From: a bacterium | Lineage (GTDB): Bacteria; JAMCPX01 | NCBI GenBank assembly: GCA_021815065.1 | Contig: JAKAHI010000008.1 | Location: 1 to 14,341 of the forward strand | Direction of reading: 5' to 3' | DNA length: 14,341 bases | Shown here: positions 1 through 6,461 of the stretch, in pieces | Layout: the number at the start of each line of letters is the position of its first letter | Position numbering within the stretch: position 1 is the first letter of the stretch | The notes under the pieces: generated by a model | Database searches by the model: none | What the model was told of the DNA's origin: nothing | The model's input: the letters and a program-made list of their open reading frames with translations, nothing else | Program-made: the position numbers and the translations under genes

Positions 1-69
1 GACTACGGAGGAGGACACCGGAAGAGCGGGTTTAAGGGAGGGAACAGCAGGGGCGGAGGATATAGATAA
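1..69 (+). CDS. C-terminal end of a Gly/Arg-rich protein, probably RNA-binding (partial)
   Basis: Frame 1 is open from the left edge to a TAA at 67-69 and encodes 22 residues rich in Gly, Arg, Ser and Lys with aromatic residues (DYGGGH at the start, SRGGGYR at the end). Tails of this kind are known from bacterial RRM-type RNA-binding proteins and from some DEAD-box RNA helicases, where the RGG-like segment contacts RNA. The folded domain lies outside the window, so the family cannot be decided. The following hairpins would fit a transcript end for this gene. Confidence 0.55.
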   Translation, partial: DYGGGHRKSGFKGGNSRGGGYR

Positions 70-75
70 GAGAAT

Positions 76-97
76 TTACCCGCGCAAAAACGGGTAA
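76..97 (+). other. Short inverted repeat downstream of the Gly-rich gene
   Basis: TTACCCG at 76-82 pairs perfectly with CGGGTAA at 91-97 around an 8-base loop. It starts only 6 bases after the preceding stop codon, as a terminator hairpin would, but no T-run follows (GCAGTAATAA), so it is at best a weak or Rho-assisted terminator or an mRNA 3' stabiliser. Confidence 0.35.
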
Positions 98-117
98 TTT
101 GCAGTAATAAACCAAAT

Positions 118-138
118 CAAAATTACTCCAAAATTACT
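118..138. repeat. Direct repeat CAAAATTACT x2, 11-bp period
   Basis: The 10-mer CAAAATTACT occurs at 118-127 and again at 129-138, offset by 11 bp, which is about one helical turn. It lies in the spacer upstream of the iron-sulfur protein gene. Tandem half-sites on one DNA face are typical of operators, but the sequence is AT-rich and no regulator is known for it, so a binding role is only inferred. Confidence 0.4.
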
Positions 139-149
139 ATAGATATTGT

Positions 150-176
150 TGCTGGGTTTGCTTCGCAAACCCAGCA
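150..176 (+). terminator. Perfect 12-bp hairpin, terminator-like or REP-like palindrome
   Basis: TGCTGGGTTTGC (150-161) pairs without mismatch with GCAAACCCAGCA (165-176) around a TTC loop. It is followed by a pyrimidine-rich stretch to 197 (T and C mainly, but no clean T-run). It could end the upstream transcript, sit in the leader of the next gene whose ATG is only 21 bases further on, or be one copy of a dispersed palindromic repeat. The hairpin itself is certain; its role is not. Confidence 0.55.
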
Positions 177-197
177 CGTTTCTTCCGTCTGCTTCTT

Positions 198-1424
198 ATG
201 ATGTTCTTTAATCATCAAGATCAATATTCTCTTTGTGTGAAGTGCGGCAAATGCAGGTCGGTGTGTCCTGTATTTCATGAATTGAACGAAGAAGGCGCTT
301 CCCCCCGGGGGAAGATAAGCCTTGTTCAGGCATTGTTGGAAAATAAAGTCGAACCTTCAAGGAGAACAAAACGGTTTCTATCGGAATGCCTTTTGTGTGC
401 CGCATGTGTCGCTGTGTGCCCCAACGAGGTCCGGACGGATCTGCTTGTCCTTTCGGTCCGGGAAAGCCTCGCGGATTATGCAGGCAATAAGCTTATGGAA
501 ACAGCCCTGACAAGAGGCGTATTCTCAAAAACGGACATCAGTTTCAAACTCGGTTTTGCGGTTGAGCAGGCGATAGGGAGAAAAATAGAATCGGGCTCAG
601 GGATGTTTTATCGTTTACCCTCAAACCGGATTCTACCGGAACTGAAGAGTTCAAAGTTTTCGATCTCGAAAAAAAACACGCATACCCATAAAACTAAAAC
701 AGGATATTTTCTCGGGTGTCTTATTGATTTTATAAATCACGACATTGCGCAAGATACGATAACGTTGCTCGAGGCAACCGGGAAAACACCCTTTATACCC
801 CGGGACCAGGCATGCTGCGGACTGCCGGCACTGAGCATGGGCGACAGAAGGCAGGCAGCAAAACAGGCGAAGGCAGTTATGGCGCTGTTCGATACTGCAG
901 AAACAGTTGTTACGGCGTGCGGTTCATGCGGCTCAATGATGAAAAACTACTACCCGGTATTATTCGATGATCCGCAAGACAAAGAAAACGCCGTGAAATT
1001 TGCCGCAAAGATAAAGGATATCGCGGAAGTGCTGGAGCCGGACATGTTCGAAAATACCGGGCACCCGTCCGGACTTACTACCTACCATGATCCCTGCCAC
1101 CTCAAAAGAGGTATGGGTGTGGCAAAAAAACCCAGAACGCTGATAAGAGCAGCAGGATACGAGATCGCCGAGATGCAAAGTCCCGATCGGTGCTGCGGCC
1201 TTGGTGGCGCATTCACTATAAAGCACCGTACACTTTCTTCCGCCATCACAAAGGAAAAGGCAGATGATATAAGCTCAACAACCGCTGCAACCGTTGCAAC
1301 AGGATGCCCCGGATGCATGGCAAACATATCGGCCATGCTGATCGAACAAGGCCGGCTTCAGGTAAAAGTGGTGCATACCGTTCGTCTGCTTGTTACAGCC
1401 CTGAAGAAAAACGCCGCGGTATAA
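198..1424 (+). CDS. GlcF-like (Fe-S)-binding oxidoreductase subunit, CCG domain family
   Basis: A 408-residue cytoplasmic iron-sulfur protein, the usual length of the glycolate oxidase subunit GlcF. The N-terminus holds two 4Fe-4S ferredoxin motifs, C13-x2-C16-x2-C19-x3-C23P and C64-x2-C67-x2-C70-x3-C74P. Two cysteine-rich CCG domains follow: the first has ACCGLP then TACGSCG, the second DPCH, RCCGLGG and GCPGC. Proteins of this layout (GlcF, HdrD/HdrB-like, LutA/LldE relatives) pass electrons between a partner dehydrogenase, often an FAD-linked 2-hydroxyacid dehydrogenase, and quinones or a heterodisulfide-type partner. No GlcD-like partner is present in the window, so the substrate is unknown. 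The start is the ATG at 198 or the next codon at 201. Neither has a clear Shine-Dalgarno sequence, and there is no ATG, GTG or TTG in frame back to the stop at 108. Family sure, substrate unsure. Confidence 0.88.
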   Translation: MMFFNHQDQYSLCVKCGKCRSVCPVFHELNEEGASPRGKISLVQALLENKVEPSRRTKRFLSECLLCAACVAVCPNEVRTDLLVLSVRESLADYAGNKLMETALTRGVFSKTDISFKLGFAVEQAIGRKIESGSGMFYRLPSNRILPELKSSKFSISKKNTHTHKTKTGYFLGCLIDFINHDIAQDTITLLEATGKTPFIPRDQACCGLPALSMGDRRQAAKQAKAVMALFDTAETVVTACGSCGSMMKNYYPVLFDDPQDKENAVKFAAKIKDIAEVLEPDMFENTGHPSGLTTYHDPCHLKRGMGVAKKPRTLIRAAGYEIAEMQSPDRCCGLGGAFTIKHRTLSSAITKEKADDISSTTAATVATGCPGCMANISAMLIEQGRLQVKVVHTVRLLVTALKKNAAV

Positions 1425-1481
1425 AAAACTTCCTTGTTCTGTAACGATTTTTCATAAAACCCCCCAATTCTTTGCTGTTAG

Positions 1482-1504
1482 TTGACTATGGTCAATAATA
1501 TTGA
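1482..1504. promoter_or_regulatory. Interlocked inverted repeats, FNR/CRP-family-like operator
   Basis: TTGAC-TATG-GTCAA (1482-1495) is a perfect inverted repeat with a 4-base spacer. This is the geometry of FNR boxes (TTGAT-N4-ATCAA) and close to the TTGAC/GTCAA type assigned to HcpR-like regulators in Desulfovibrio. Its right half is shared with a second perfect palindrome, TCAATA-A-TATTGA (1492-1504). The elements overlap the putative -35, so a bound regulator would more likely repress than activate this promoter. Symmetry is seen; the regulator is inferred. Confidence 0.4.
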
Positions 1505-1510
1505 TATGTA
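1482..1510 (+). promoter_or_regulatory. Putative sigma70-type promoter with extended -10
   Basis: TTGACT at 1482-1487 and TATGTA at 1505-1510 are separated by 17 bases, and a TG one base before the -10 gives the extended -10 form. The predicted start near 1517 would leave a leader of roughly 17 bases before the ATG at 1534, just enough for its AGGAGG. The -35 is a good match; the -10 hexamer is weak (only TAT matches). It would drive the LysM and sugar-nucleotide gene cluster. Confidence 0.4.
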
Positions 1511-1524
1511 TATACAAAAACGCG

Positions 1525-1530
1525 AGGAGG
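1525..1530 (+). promoter_or_regulatory. Ribosome binding site AGGAGG that sets the LysM gene start
   Basis: A consensus AGGAGG lies 3 bases before the ATG at 1534, slightly close but strong. It argues against the upstream in-frame TTG at 1501, which lacks a site and would lie inside the promoter. Confidence 0.75.
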
Positions 1531-1533
1531 GTT

Positions 1534-2718
1534 ATGAAGAACAAGAAAAGAATACTCACAGGCTTCTTTTGTGGATTGATATTGGTTTTGATATCAGTCT
1601 ACGGTATGTCAGATTCTAATAAAGATGCCCTTGTTTATATAGTAAAGCAAGGTGATACTCTCTGGAATATTTCCGTAAGATTTAATGCAAACCCGTTTAT
1701 CTGGCCCAAGCTATGGGAGCAAAATAAATATATTACCAACCCGCATCTTATTTATCCGGGTGAACCTATAGCTTTATTACCCACATCTGTCGTACCGGTA
1801 ACGGGTGTGGCGGCGGCTGCTCAGCTCTCAACCACTGCCATCGCAGAACAAATACCTTCAAAAATGCCCCAGATAGAAGGGCAAGAAACAACACCAACAA
1901 CCGGAGTTGAAGAGCAAACGCAGGGAATGGAACAACCGGTTAAGCTGGAGACGGAAGAGGAAGCCCCTTCCATAGGGACTGCTGTTCCGTACGGCATGCA
2001 GTACGTAAGCGCTCCAGCAAACACCTATATCTACCCATCCATGGGCGCTGCAGGTTTTATATCCCGGCATGAGCTTGCGGCCGCAGGAGAAATTGTTGCG
2101 GCATCCAACCCCGGAAGATCGATATTCGGAGAACACGACATAGTATTTGTCAATCTCGGGAGCAATTCGGGCGTAAAACAGGGAGACCAGTTTACCATTT
2201 ATAAAAAGGATAAGAAGATCTATGATCCGGAATCCGGGGACTTCCTCGGTTATAGGATAAAGGTTCTTGGAATACTGCAGATCACGAAGGTGGAGGAAGC
2301 AGTATCCACTGCAACGATCACCCACTCCAACGAAGAGATCAAGGTGCTGGATAAGCTCGTTCCTTACGAGCCCGGAACAAAAACGATCGACCTTACCCTT
2401 GCAGCGAACCCCGTCAAGGGCTACATAGTATGCGGCAAACAGGCGCTGACCCTCTACGGTGAAAATGATATTGTATACATAGACAGGGGAAGCGACGACG
2501 GCGTACAGGCGGGTAACACCTTTGTTATCTATAAAGACAGGAAACCGGTGGAAGATCCTGCAACAGGCGATACACTTCATCTGCCGAAAGAAATACTCGG
2601 AAAGCTCCTGGTTATCAAGGTACAGGGAAATACTGCGACCGCAATCATCACGAAAAGCGTTAAGGAAATCAATTTAGGAGATAAGATACTGGCTGATACC
2701 GCTTCCGGGATCATATGA
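1534..2718 (+). CDS. Exported LysM protein with two tandem FlgT_C-like modules
   Basis: A 394-residue protein. Residues 1-6 are basic and 7-24 hydrophobic, a signal peptide or N-terminal anchor, so it acts in the periplasm or envelope. A LysM domain follows at about 34-82 (YIVKQGDTLWNIS, later NPHLIYPGEPI), expected to bind peptidoglycan glycan chains. Residues 83-175 are a low-complexity Thr/Gln/Glu/Pro linker. Then come two copies of one module, about 186-277 and 297-388. Hand alignment of 198-236 with 308-346 gives 19 identities in 39 (shared GE-DIV, GS--GV, DP--GD). Each module ends in a Gly/Leu-D-K-ϕ β-strand, resembling the C-terminal domain of the flagellar protein FlgT. No catalytic motif is visible. 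Its stop overlaps the next ATG (ATGA), so it is translationally coupled to the sugar-nucleotide genes. Function is unknown; an envelope or polysaccharide-assembly scaffold is a guess. Confidence 0.85.
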   Translation: MKNKKRILTGFFCGLILVLISVYGMSDSNKDALVYIVKQGDTLWNISVRFNANPFIWPKLWEQNKYITNPHLIYPGEPIALLPTSVVPVTGVAAAAQLSTTAIAEQIPSKMPQIEGQETTPTTGVEEQTQGMEQPVKLETEEEAPSIGTAVPYGMQYVSAPANTYIYPSMGAAGFISRHELAAAGEIVAASNPGRSIFGEHDIVFVNLGSNSGVKQGDQFTIYKKDKKIYDPESGDFLGYRIKVLGILQITKVEEAVSTATITHSNEEIKVLDKLVPYEPGTKTIDLTLAANPVKGYIVCGKQALTLYGENDIVYIDRGSDDGVQAGNTFVIYKDRKPVEDPATGDTLHLPKEILGKLLVIKVQGNTATAIITKSVKEINLGDKILADTASGII

Positions 2719-3095
2719 CAGAACCTCGCTCTTCCAGCAAGGCGGCAGACAAACCCTACAGGATAGAAAAGCCCTGGGGCTATGAGCTTGTATGGGCCGA
2801 TAATCCTCTCTATATCGGTAAAGTTTTATTCCTGAAGGCCGGTACGCGTTCAAGTCTGCAGATGCACAGGAAAAAAGATGAGACGATGTTTCTCAGCAAA
2901 GGGAAGGTCATACTGGAATTTCCCGACAACGGGGAGTCCGGGGACAGAGAACTAAAAGAGGGTGACAGTATCAGGATACTGCCGGGGACAAAACACAGAA
3001 TAATCGCTTTGGTAGATTCGTACATCTATGAGGTTTCAACGCCGCATATGGACGACGTGGTGAGATTCCAGGATGACTACGGGAGAACCGGATGA
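2715..3095 (+). CDS. Stand-alone cupin, type II phosphomannose isomerase-like domain
   Basis: A 126-residue single-domain cupin. It begins with the RIEKPWGYE signature of type II phosphomannose isomerase (PMI) domains and ends with DVVRFQDDYGR, typical of the same domain. Candidate metal ligands are Q49 and H51 in SLQMHRKKDE, E56 and H94 in PGTKH; Gln in place of the first cupin His is normal for this family. The Arg usually found three residues after H51 is Lys54. In AlgA/ManC proteins this domain is the C-terminal half of a bifunctional enzyme; here it is a separate gene upstream of the guanylyltransferase. It may convert fructose-6-P and mannose-6-P, or be a non-catalytic or other sugar-phosphate cupin. 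It overlaps its neighbours by 4 bases on each side, so all three are probably co-translated. Confidence 0.8.
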   Translation: MTEPRSSSKAADKPYRIEKPWGYELVWADNPLYIGKVLFLKAGTRSSLQMHRKKDETMFLSKGKVILEFPDNGESGDRELKEGDSIRILPGTKHRIIALVDSYIYEVSTPHMDDVVRFQDDYGRTG

Positions 3096-4159
3096 ACATT
3101 TACGGCATCATCATTGCGGGAGGTCAGGGCAAAAGGCTGTGGCCTCTTTCGAGGTTGTTAAGACCGAAACCGGTACTTGCAATTACCAAAGAACAGTCAT
3201 TGATAAAACAAACGGTGCTGCGGCTGAATGCTCTTGTCGAAACCGCAAACCTGATCGTTGTAACAAACGAGGAAGTTTTTGCCCCGATTTATGAATCCAT
3301 AAAAGAAGTTCCTTTAGAGAATGTTCTGACAGAACCTATAGGCAGGAATACCGCTGCAGCGATAGGGCTTGCCTGCATTCACATCATGGAGAAGCACGGT
3401 GATGCCATAGCAATAGTAAGCCCTGCGGATCATTATATACAGGACGATAAACAATTTTCTGCCCTTTTGCAAAGGGCCGCCGAGGTGTGCCGGAAGACGG
3501 ATACGCTCGTCGTTTTTGGGGTAAAACCCGCCTCCCCGTCGGTAAACTACGGCTATATTGCAAAGGGGGAAAAATTAGACGGTGACGGCCTCTATAAGGT
3601 CACGAAGTTCACGGAAAAACCGCCCAGAGATATGGCAGAGAGGTTTGTGTCAGAAGGTTATTTATGGAACGCGGGTATATTTGTTTTCAGAATAAGCACC
3701 ATGCTGCAGGCGATACAGCACTACATGCCGGAACTGTTCTCATCCCTTGAAAAAATCAAAAAGACATTCAAGGGACCCTATGAACGTAAAACAATAAAAG
3801 AAGAGTATGGCAAATTGCAGGATATATCCATAGATAAAGGCATCATAGAAAAACTTGATACGGTGTCCGTTATCGAGATGGACATGCCTTGGGCAGACCT
3901 CGGCAGCTTTGAGCAGATAGCAAACATCATGATTAAAAAGGATGAGCAGGGCAACCAAAGAATGGGCAATGGTATAGATGTTGACAGCACAAACAATATT
4001 GTAGTAGGTGATGATAATTTTATCGTGACAGCAAATGTACATGACTTGATAATCATAGCATCGGACGGAAGAATACTGGTCACGTCAAAGGGGAGTGACG
4101 AAGTCATAGCGAAGGTGGTAAATACCCTGAATGCCAGAGGATTGAAAGAACACATTTAA
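3092..4159 (+). CDS. manC: Mannose-1-phosphate guanylyltransferase (GDP-mannose synthesis)
   Basis: A 355-residue nucleotidyltransferase that makes GDP-mannose from mannose-1-phosphate and GTP in the cytoplasm. Visible motifs in order: the nucleotide-binding IIAGGQGKRLWPLSR and the RPKP that follows, EPIGRNTAAAIGLA, the metal-binding SPADHYI, NYGYI, FTEKP, LWNAGIFVF, the SIDKGIIEK segment and WADLGS. These are characteristic of GMP/ManC rather than glucose-1-P enzymes. The length fits the monofunctional form; the usual C-terminal PMI cupin is absent and is supplied as the separate gene just upstream. The ATG overlaps the cupin stop (ATGA), with GGGAG a few bases before it. The next gene follows after 36 bases. 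Confidence 0.92.
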   Translation: MNIYGIIIAGGQGKRLWPLSRLLRPKPVLAITKEQSLIKQTVLRLNALVETANLIVVTNEEVFAPIYESIKEVPLENVLTEPIGRNTAAAIGLACIHIMEKHGDAIAIVSPADHYIQDDKQFSALLQRAAEVCRKTDTLVVFGVKPASPSVNYGYIAKGEKLDGDGLYKVTKFTEKPPRDMAERFVSEGYLWNAGIFVFRISTMLQAIQHYMPELFSSLEKIKKTFKGPYERKTIKEEYGKLQDISIDKGIIEKLDTVSVIEMDMPWADLGSFEQIANIMIKKDEQGNQRMGNGIDVDSTNNIVVGDDNFIVTANVHDLIIIASDGRILVTSKGSDEVIAKVVNTLNARGLKEHI

Positions 4160-4181
4160 CAGTAGATTATACTGACTATAC

Positions 4182-4188
4182 AGGAAGG
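4182..4188 (+). promoter_or_regulatory. Ribosome binding site deciding the dehydrogenase start
   Basis: AGGAAGG lies 7 bases before the ATG at 4196 but only 1 base before the in-frame TTG at 4190, so ATG 4196 is the start. Confidence 0.7.
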
Positions 4189-4195
4189 ATTGTCC

Positions 4196-5506
4196 ATGAA
4201 CCAAAATTTCAATGCACTGAAAAAGAAGATACTTTCTCACGAAGCAAGGATCACCATAATCGGTCTGGGCTATGTGGGACTGCCCTATGCAGTCGAATTC
4301 GCGCGCAACGGTTTCAAGGTTACGGGCATAGATTTGAACGAACACAAGATAACCGCCCTTAAGAACAACGAGTCTTATATTACCGATATAAGTTCCGAAG
4401 AGCTGAAAGATATAAACGGCTCCGGATTGATATCGTATACTAGCTCATATACCGGAATCGACAATGCCGATGTCATTGAGATATGCGTTCCGACCCCGCT
4501 GGGAAAATCAAAAGAACCGGATCTTTTCTTTATTACATCCGCTGTACAGAGTATTAAGGAAAAAATATCGAAGCCAAAACTGCTCATCCTGACAAGTACA
4601 ACGTACCCGGGCACTACGCGGGAGTACATGGTGTCAACGGTAGCCGACGATCATTATAAGCTCGACACGGACTTCTTTGCGGTATTTTCACCGGAGAGGA
4701 TAGACCCTGCGAATAAAAGATATAAACTTGCCGATATACCGAAGGTCGTCGGCGGTGTAACAAAACTTTCGGGCGAACTCGCCGTTTTATTGTTCAGGCA
4801 GATCGTCAAGGATGTCGTTGAAGTATCGTCTGCGGATACTGCGGAGATGGTGAAGCTGCTTGAGAATACCTTCAGGAGCATCAACATAGGCCTTGCAAAC
4901 GAAATGGCGATCATAAGTCATAAACTGGGGATAAATATATGGGAGGTCATAGATGCGGCAAAGACAAAACCGTACGGGTTTGTGCCGTTTTATCCGGGGC
5001 CGGGCATAGGCGGGCATTGTATTCCCATAGACCCGGTATACCTGACATGGCGAATGAAGCTCTACAATTACAGGACACGGTTTATTGAGCTTGCCACCGA
5101 CATCAACAACGAAATGCCGTACTATGTCGTCAGCAGGCTTGCAGACATCATGAATGAAAAAGGCAAGAGCATCAAGAACAGCAAAATATTCATCCTCGGT
5201 GTGGCGTATAAAAAAGATGTGAATGACCTCAGGGAATCTTCGGCAATACCGGTCATAGAAGAGATACTCCATAGAGGCGGCAAGGTGGCGTATCACGATC
5301 CTTATATAGGTGCCATCCAGGAGAACGGAGTGAATTTAAAATCCGTCAAATTGACAAAGAAGGCATTGAGCGCTTCCGATTGCACACTCATACTGACGGA
5401 TCACTCGGTGTATGATTATCCCTGGATAGTTAAAAATTCAAAGCTGATCCTTGATACGAAAAACGGGACAAAAGGCATAAAAGACAGCCGGATCGTTAAA
5501 CTCTGA
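4196..5506 (+). CDS. UDP-N-acetylhexosamine 6-dehydrogenase, WbpA/TviB type
   Basis: A 436-residue nucleotide-sugar dehydrogenase that oxidises C6 of a UDP-sugar to the uronic acid with two NAD+. The Rossmann motif IIGLGYVGLP is at 21-30, VPTPLG at 98-103, the SPERIDP segment at 165-171, the active-site helix EMVKLLENTFR (K220, N224) and the catalytic Cys275 in GPGIGGHCIPIDP. The C-terminal UDP-binding domain has GVAYKKDVNDLRESSA and YHDPY. The length and the GPGxGGHCIPIDPxYLTW pattern fit the WbpA/TviB branch (UDP-GlcNAc to UDP-GlcNAcA) better than UDP-glucose dehydrogenase; WecC-type UDP-ManNAc dehydrogenase is the main alternative. The 4-epimerase 10 bases downstream supports a TviB/TviC-like pair making an acidic HexNAc precursor. 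Exact substrate is inferred. Confidence 0.9.
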   Translation: MNQNFNALKKKILSHEARITIIGLGYVGLPYAVEFARNGFKVTGIDLNEHKITALKNNESYITDISSEELKDINGSGLISYTSSYTGIDNADVIEICVPTPLGKSKEPDLFFITSAVQSIKEKISKPKLLILTSTTYPGTTREYMVSTVADDHYKLDTDFFAVFSPERIDPANKRYKLADIPKVVGGVTKLSGELAVLLFRQIVKDVVEVSSADTAEMVKLLENTFRSINIGLANEMAIISHKLGINIWEVIDAAKTKPYGFVPFYPGPGIGGHCIPIDPVYLTWRMKLYNYRTRFIELATDINNEMPYYVVSRLADIMNEKGKSIKNSKIFILGVAYKKDVNDLRESSAIPVIEEILHRGGKVAYHDPYIGAIQENGVNLKSVKLTKKALSASDCTLILTDHSVYDYPWIVKNSKLILDTKNGTKGIKDSRIVKL

Positions 5507-5516
5507 GGGCAGGGTA

Positions 5517-6461
5517 ATGGATAAATTCCTCATAACAGGCGGGGCAGGTTTTATAGGATCGAATATAGCAGACCGTTTGCTCGAGCAGGGACATTCTGTC
5601 CGGGTAATAGATAATTTTCTTACCGGGAAGAGAGAGAACCTTTCAAAGGCGCTGAACTCCCAGAGATTTGAATTGATAGAGGGAGACATACGGAATCTCG
5701 ATACGGTACGGAGGGCATGCGAAGGCATTGATTTTGTTTTGCATGAAGCAGCCATCCCGTCGGTACCGCGCTCTATAGACGACCCGATAGCAACAAACGA
5801 AGTCAACATCAACGGTACCCTCAATGTACTCAAGGCATCGTATGAGAATAAGGTAAAAAGGGTGGTTTATGCGGCCAGTTCTTCAGCCTACGGGGACACC
5901 GCGGTACTGCCGAAAAAAGAGGACATAATTCCGTCGCCGCTTTCGCCCTATGCGGTCAGTAAACTTACCGGAGAATATTACTGCCGGGTGTTTACCAGCG
6001 TATACGGCCTCGAGACGGTGAGCCTGCGGTACTTCAATATATTCGGCCCGAGGCAGGATCCCAATTCCACCTACGCTGCGGTCGTACCCCGGTTCATAAC
6101 GGCAATGTTGAAAGGGGAGAGCCCTACTGTTTATGGAGACGGCGAACAGTCAAGGGATTTTACCTATATAGAAAATGTTATCCATGCAAACATAAACGCC
6201 TGTTATGCCTCCCCTGCAGCGGCGGGCAGGGTCCTGAACATAGCATGCGGGACCAGGTTTACCCTGAACACCGTACTCCGCAAGCTCGAAGAAATATTCG
6301 ATAAGAAGGCAAACCCTAAGTATCTGCCGCCCAAGAAAGGGGATGTTAAGCATTCTCAGGCGGATATAACAAATGCGGCAAACTACATACAGTATAAGAT
6401 CGAGGTCGATTTTGAAACGGGACTCAGAAGAACGGTTGATTATTTTGCATTAATCGTTTGA
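5517..6461 (+). CDS. UDP-sugar 4-epimerase of the WbpP/TviC type (extended SDR)
   Basis: A 314-residue extended short-chain dehydrogenase. It has the NAD-binding TGGAGFIGS (G8-x2-G11-x2-G14), the catalytic Ser in AASSSAYG (S121-S123) and the Y145-x3-K149 pair in SPYAVSKL. The stretches RYFNIFGPRQDPN, VVPRFI and VYGDGEQSRDFTYI are typical of UDP-GlcNAc(A)/UDP-Glc 4-epimerases of the WbpP/TviC/GalE group. It probably interconverts gluco- and galacto-configured UDP-sugars, and next to the dehydrogenase the product would be UDP-GalNAcA. It is somewhat shorter than WbpP (about 340), being compact at the C-terminus. The ATG follows a purine-rich GAGGGCAGGG. Its 3' end overlaps the convergent sensor gene by 12 bases and contains the stem of a terminator-like hairpin. 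Confidence 0.88.
   Translation: MDKFLITGGAGFIGSNIADRLLEQGHSVRVIDNFLTGKRENLSKALNSQRFELIEGDIRNLDTVRRACEGIDFVLHEAAIPSVPRSIDDPIATNEVNINGTLNVLKASYENKVKRVVYAASSSAYGDTAVLPKKEDIIPSPLSPYAVSKLTGEYYCRVFTSVYGLETVSLRYFNIFGPRQDPNSTYAAVVPRFITAMLKGESPTVYGDGEQSRDFTYIENVIHANINACYASPAAAGRVLNIACGTRFTLNTVLRKLEEIFDKKANPKYLPPKKGDVKHSQADITNAANYIQYKIEVDFETGLRRTVDYFALIV

Noticed and set aside
1425..1480. Terminator after the iron-sulfur protein gene
   Set aside because: A-rich and T-rich short runs occur, but I find no stable stem before a T-run.
1501..1533. Upstream TTG start for the LysM gene
   Set aside because: It would lie at the -10 region, has no ribosome site and adds residues ahead of a normal signal peptide. 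The ATG at 1534 has AGGAGG.
1858..2580. 240-codon open frame antisense to the LysM protein gene
   Set aside because: Rich in Cys, Phe and Tyr with no domain pattern. It lies fully opposite a well-supported gene with repeated, conserved motifs.
4190..4195. TTG start for the dehydrogenase
   Set aside because: Only 1 base from the ribosome site; the ATG at 4196 is correctly spaced.
6160..6450. Search for a decayed HATPase_c domain downstream of the sensor gene
   Set aside because: The region codes for the conserved C-terminal part of the epimerase on the other strand, so no remnant kinase domain can be placed there.
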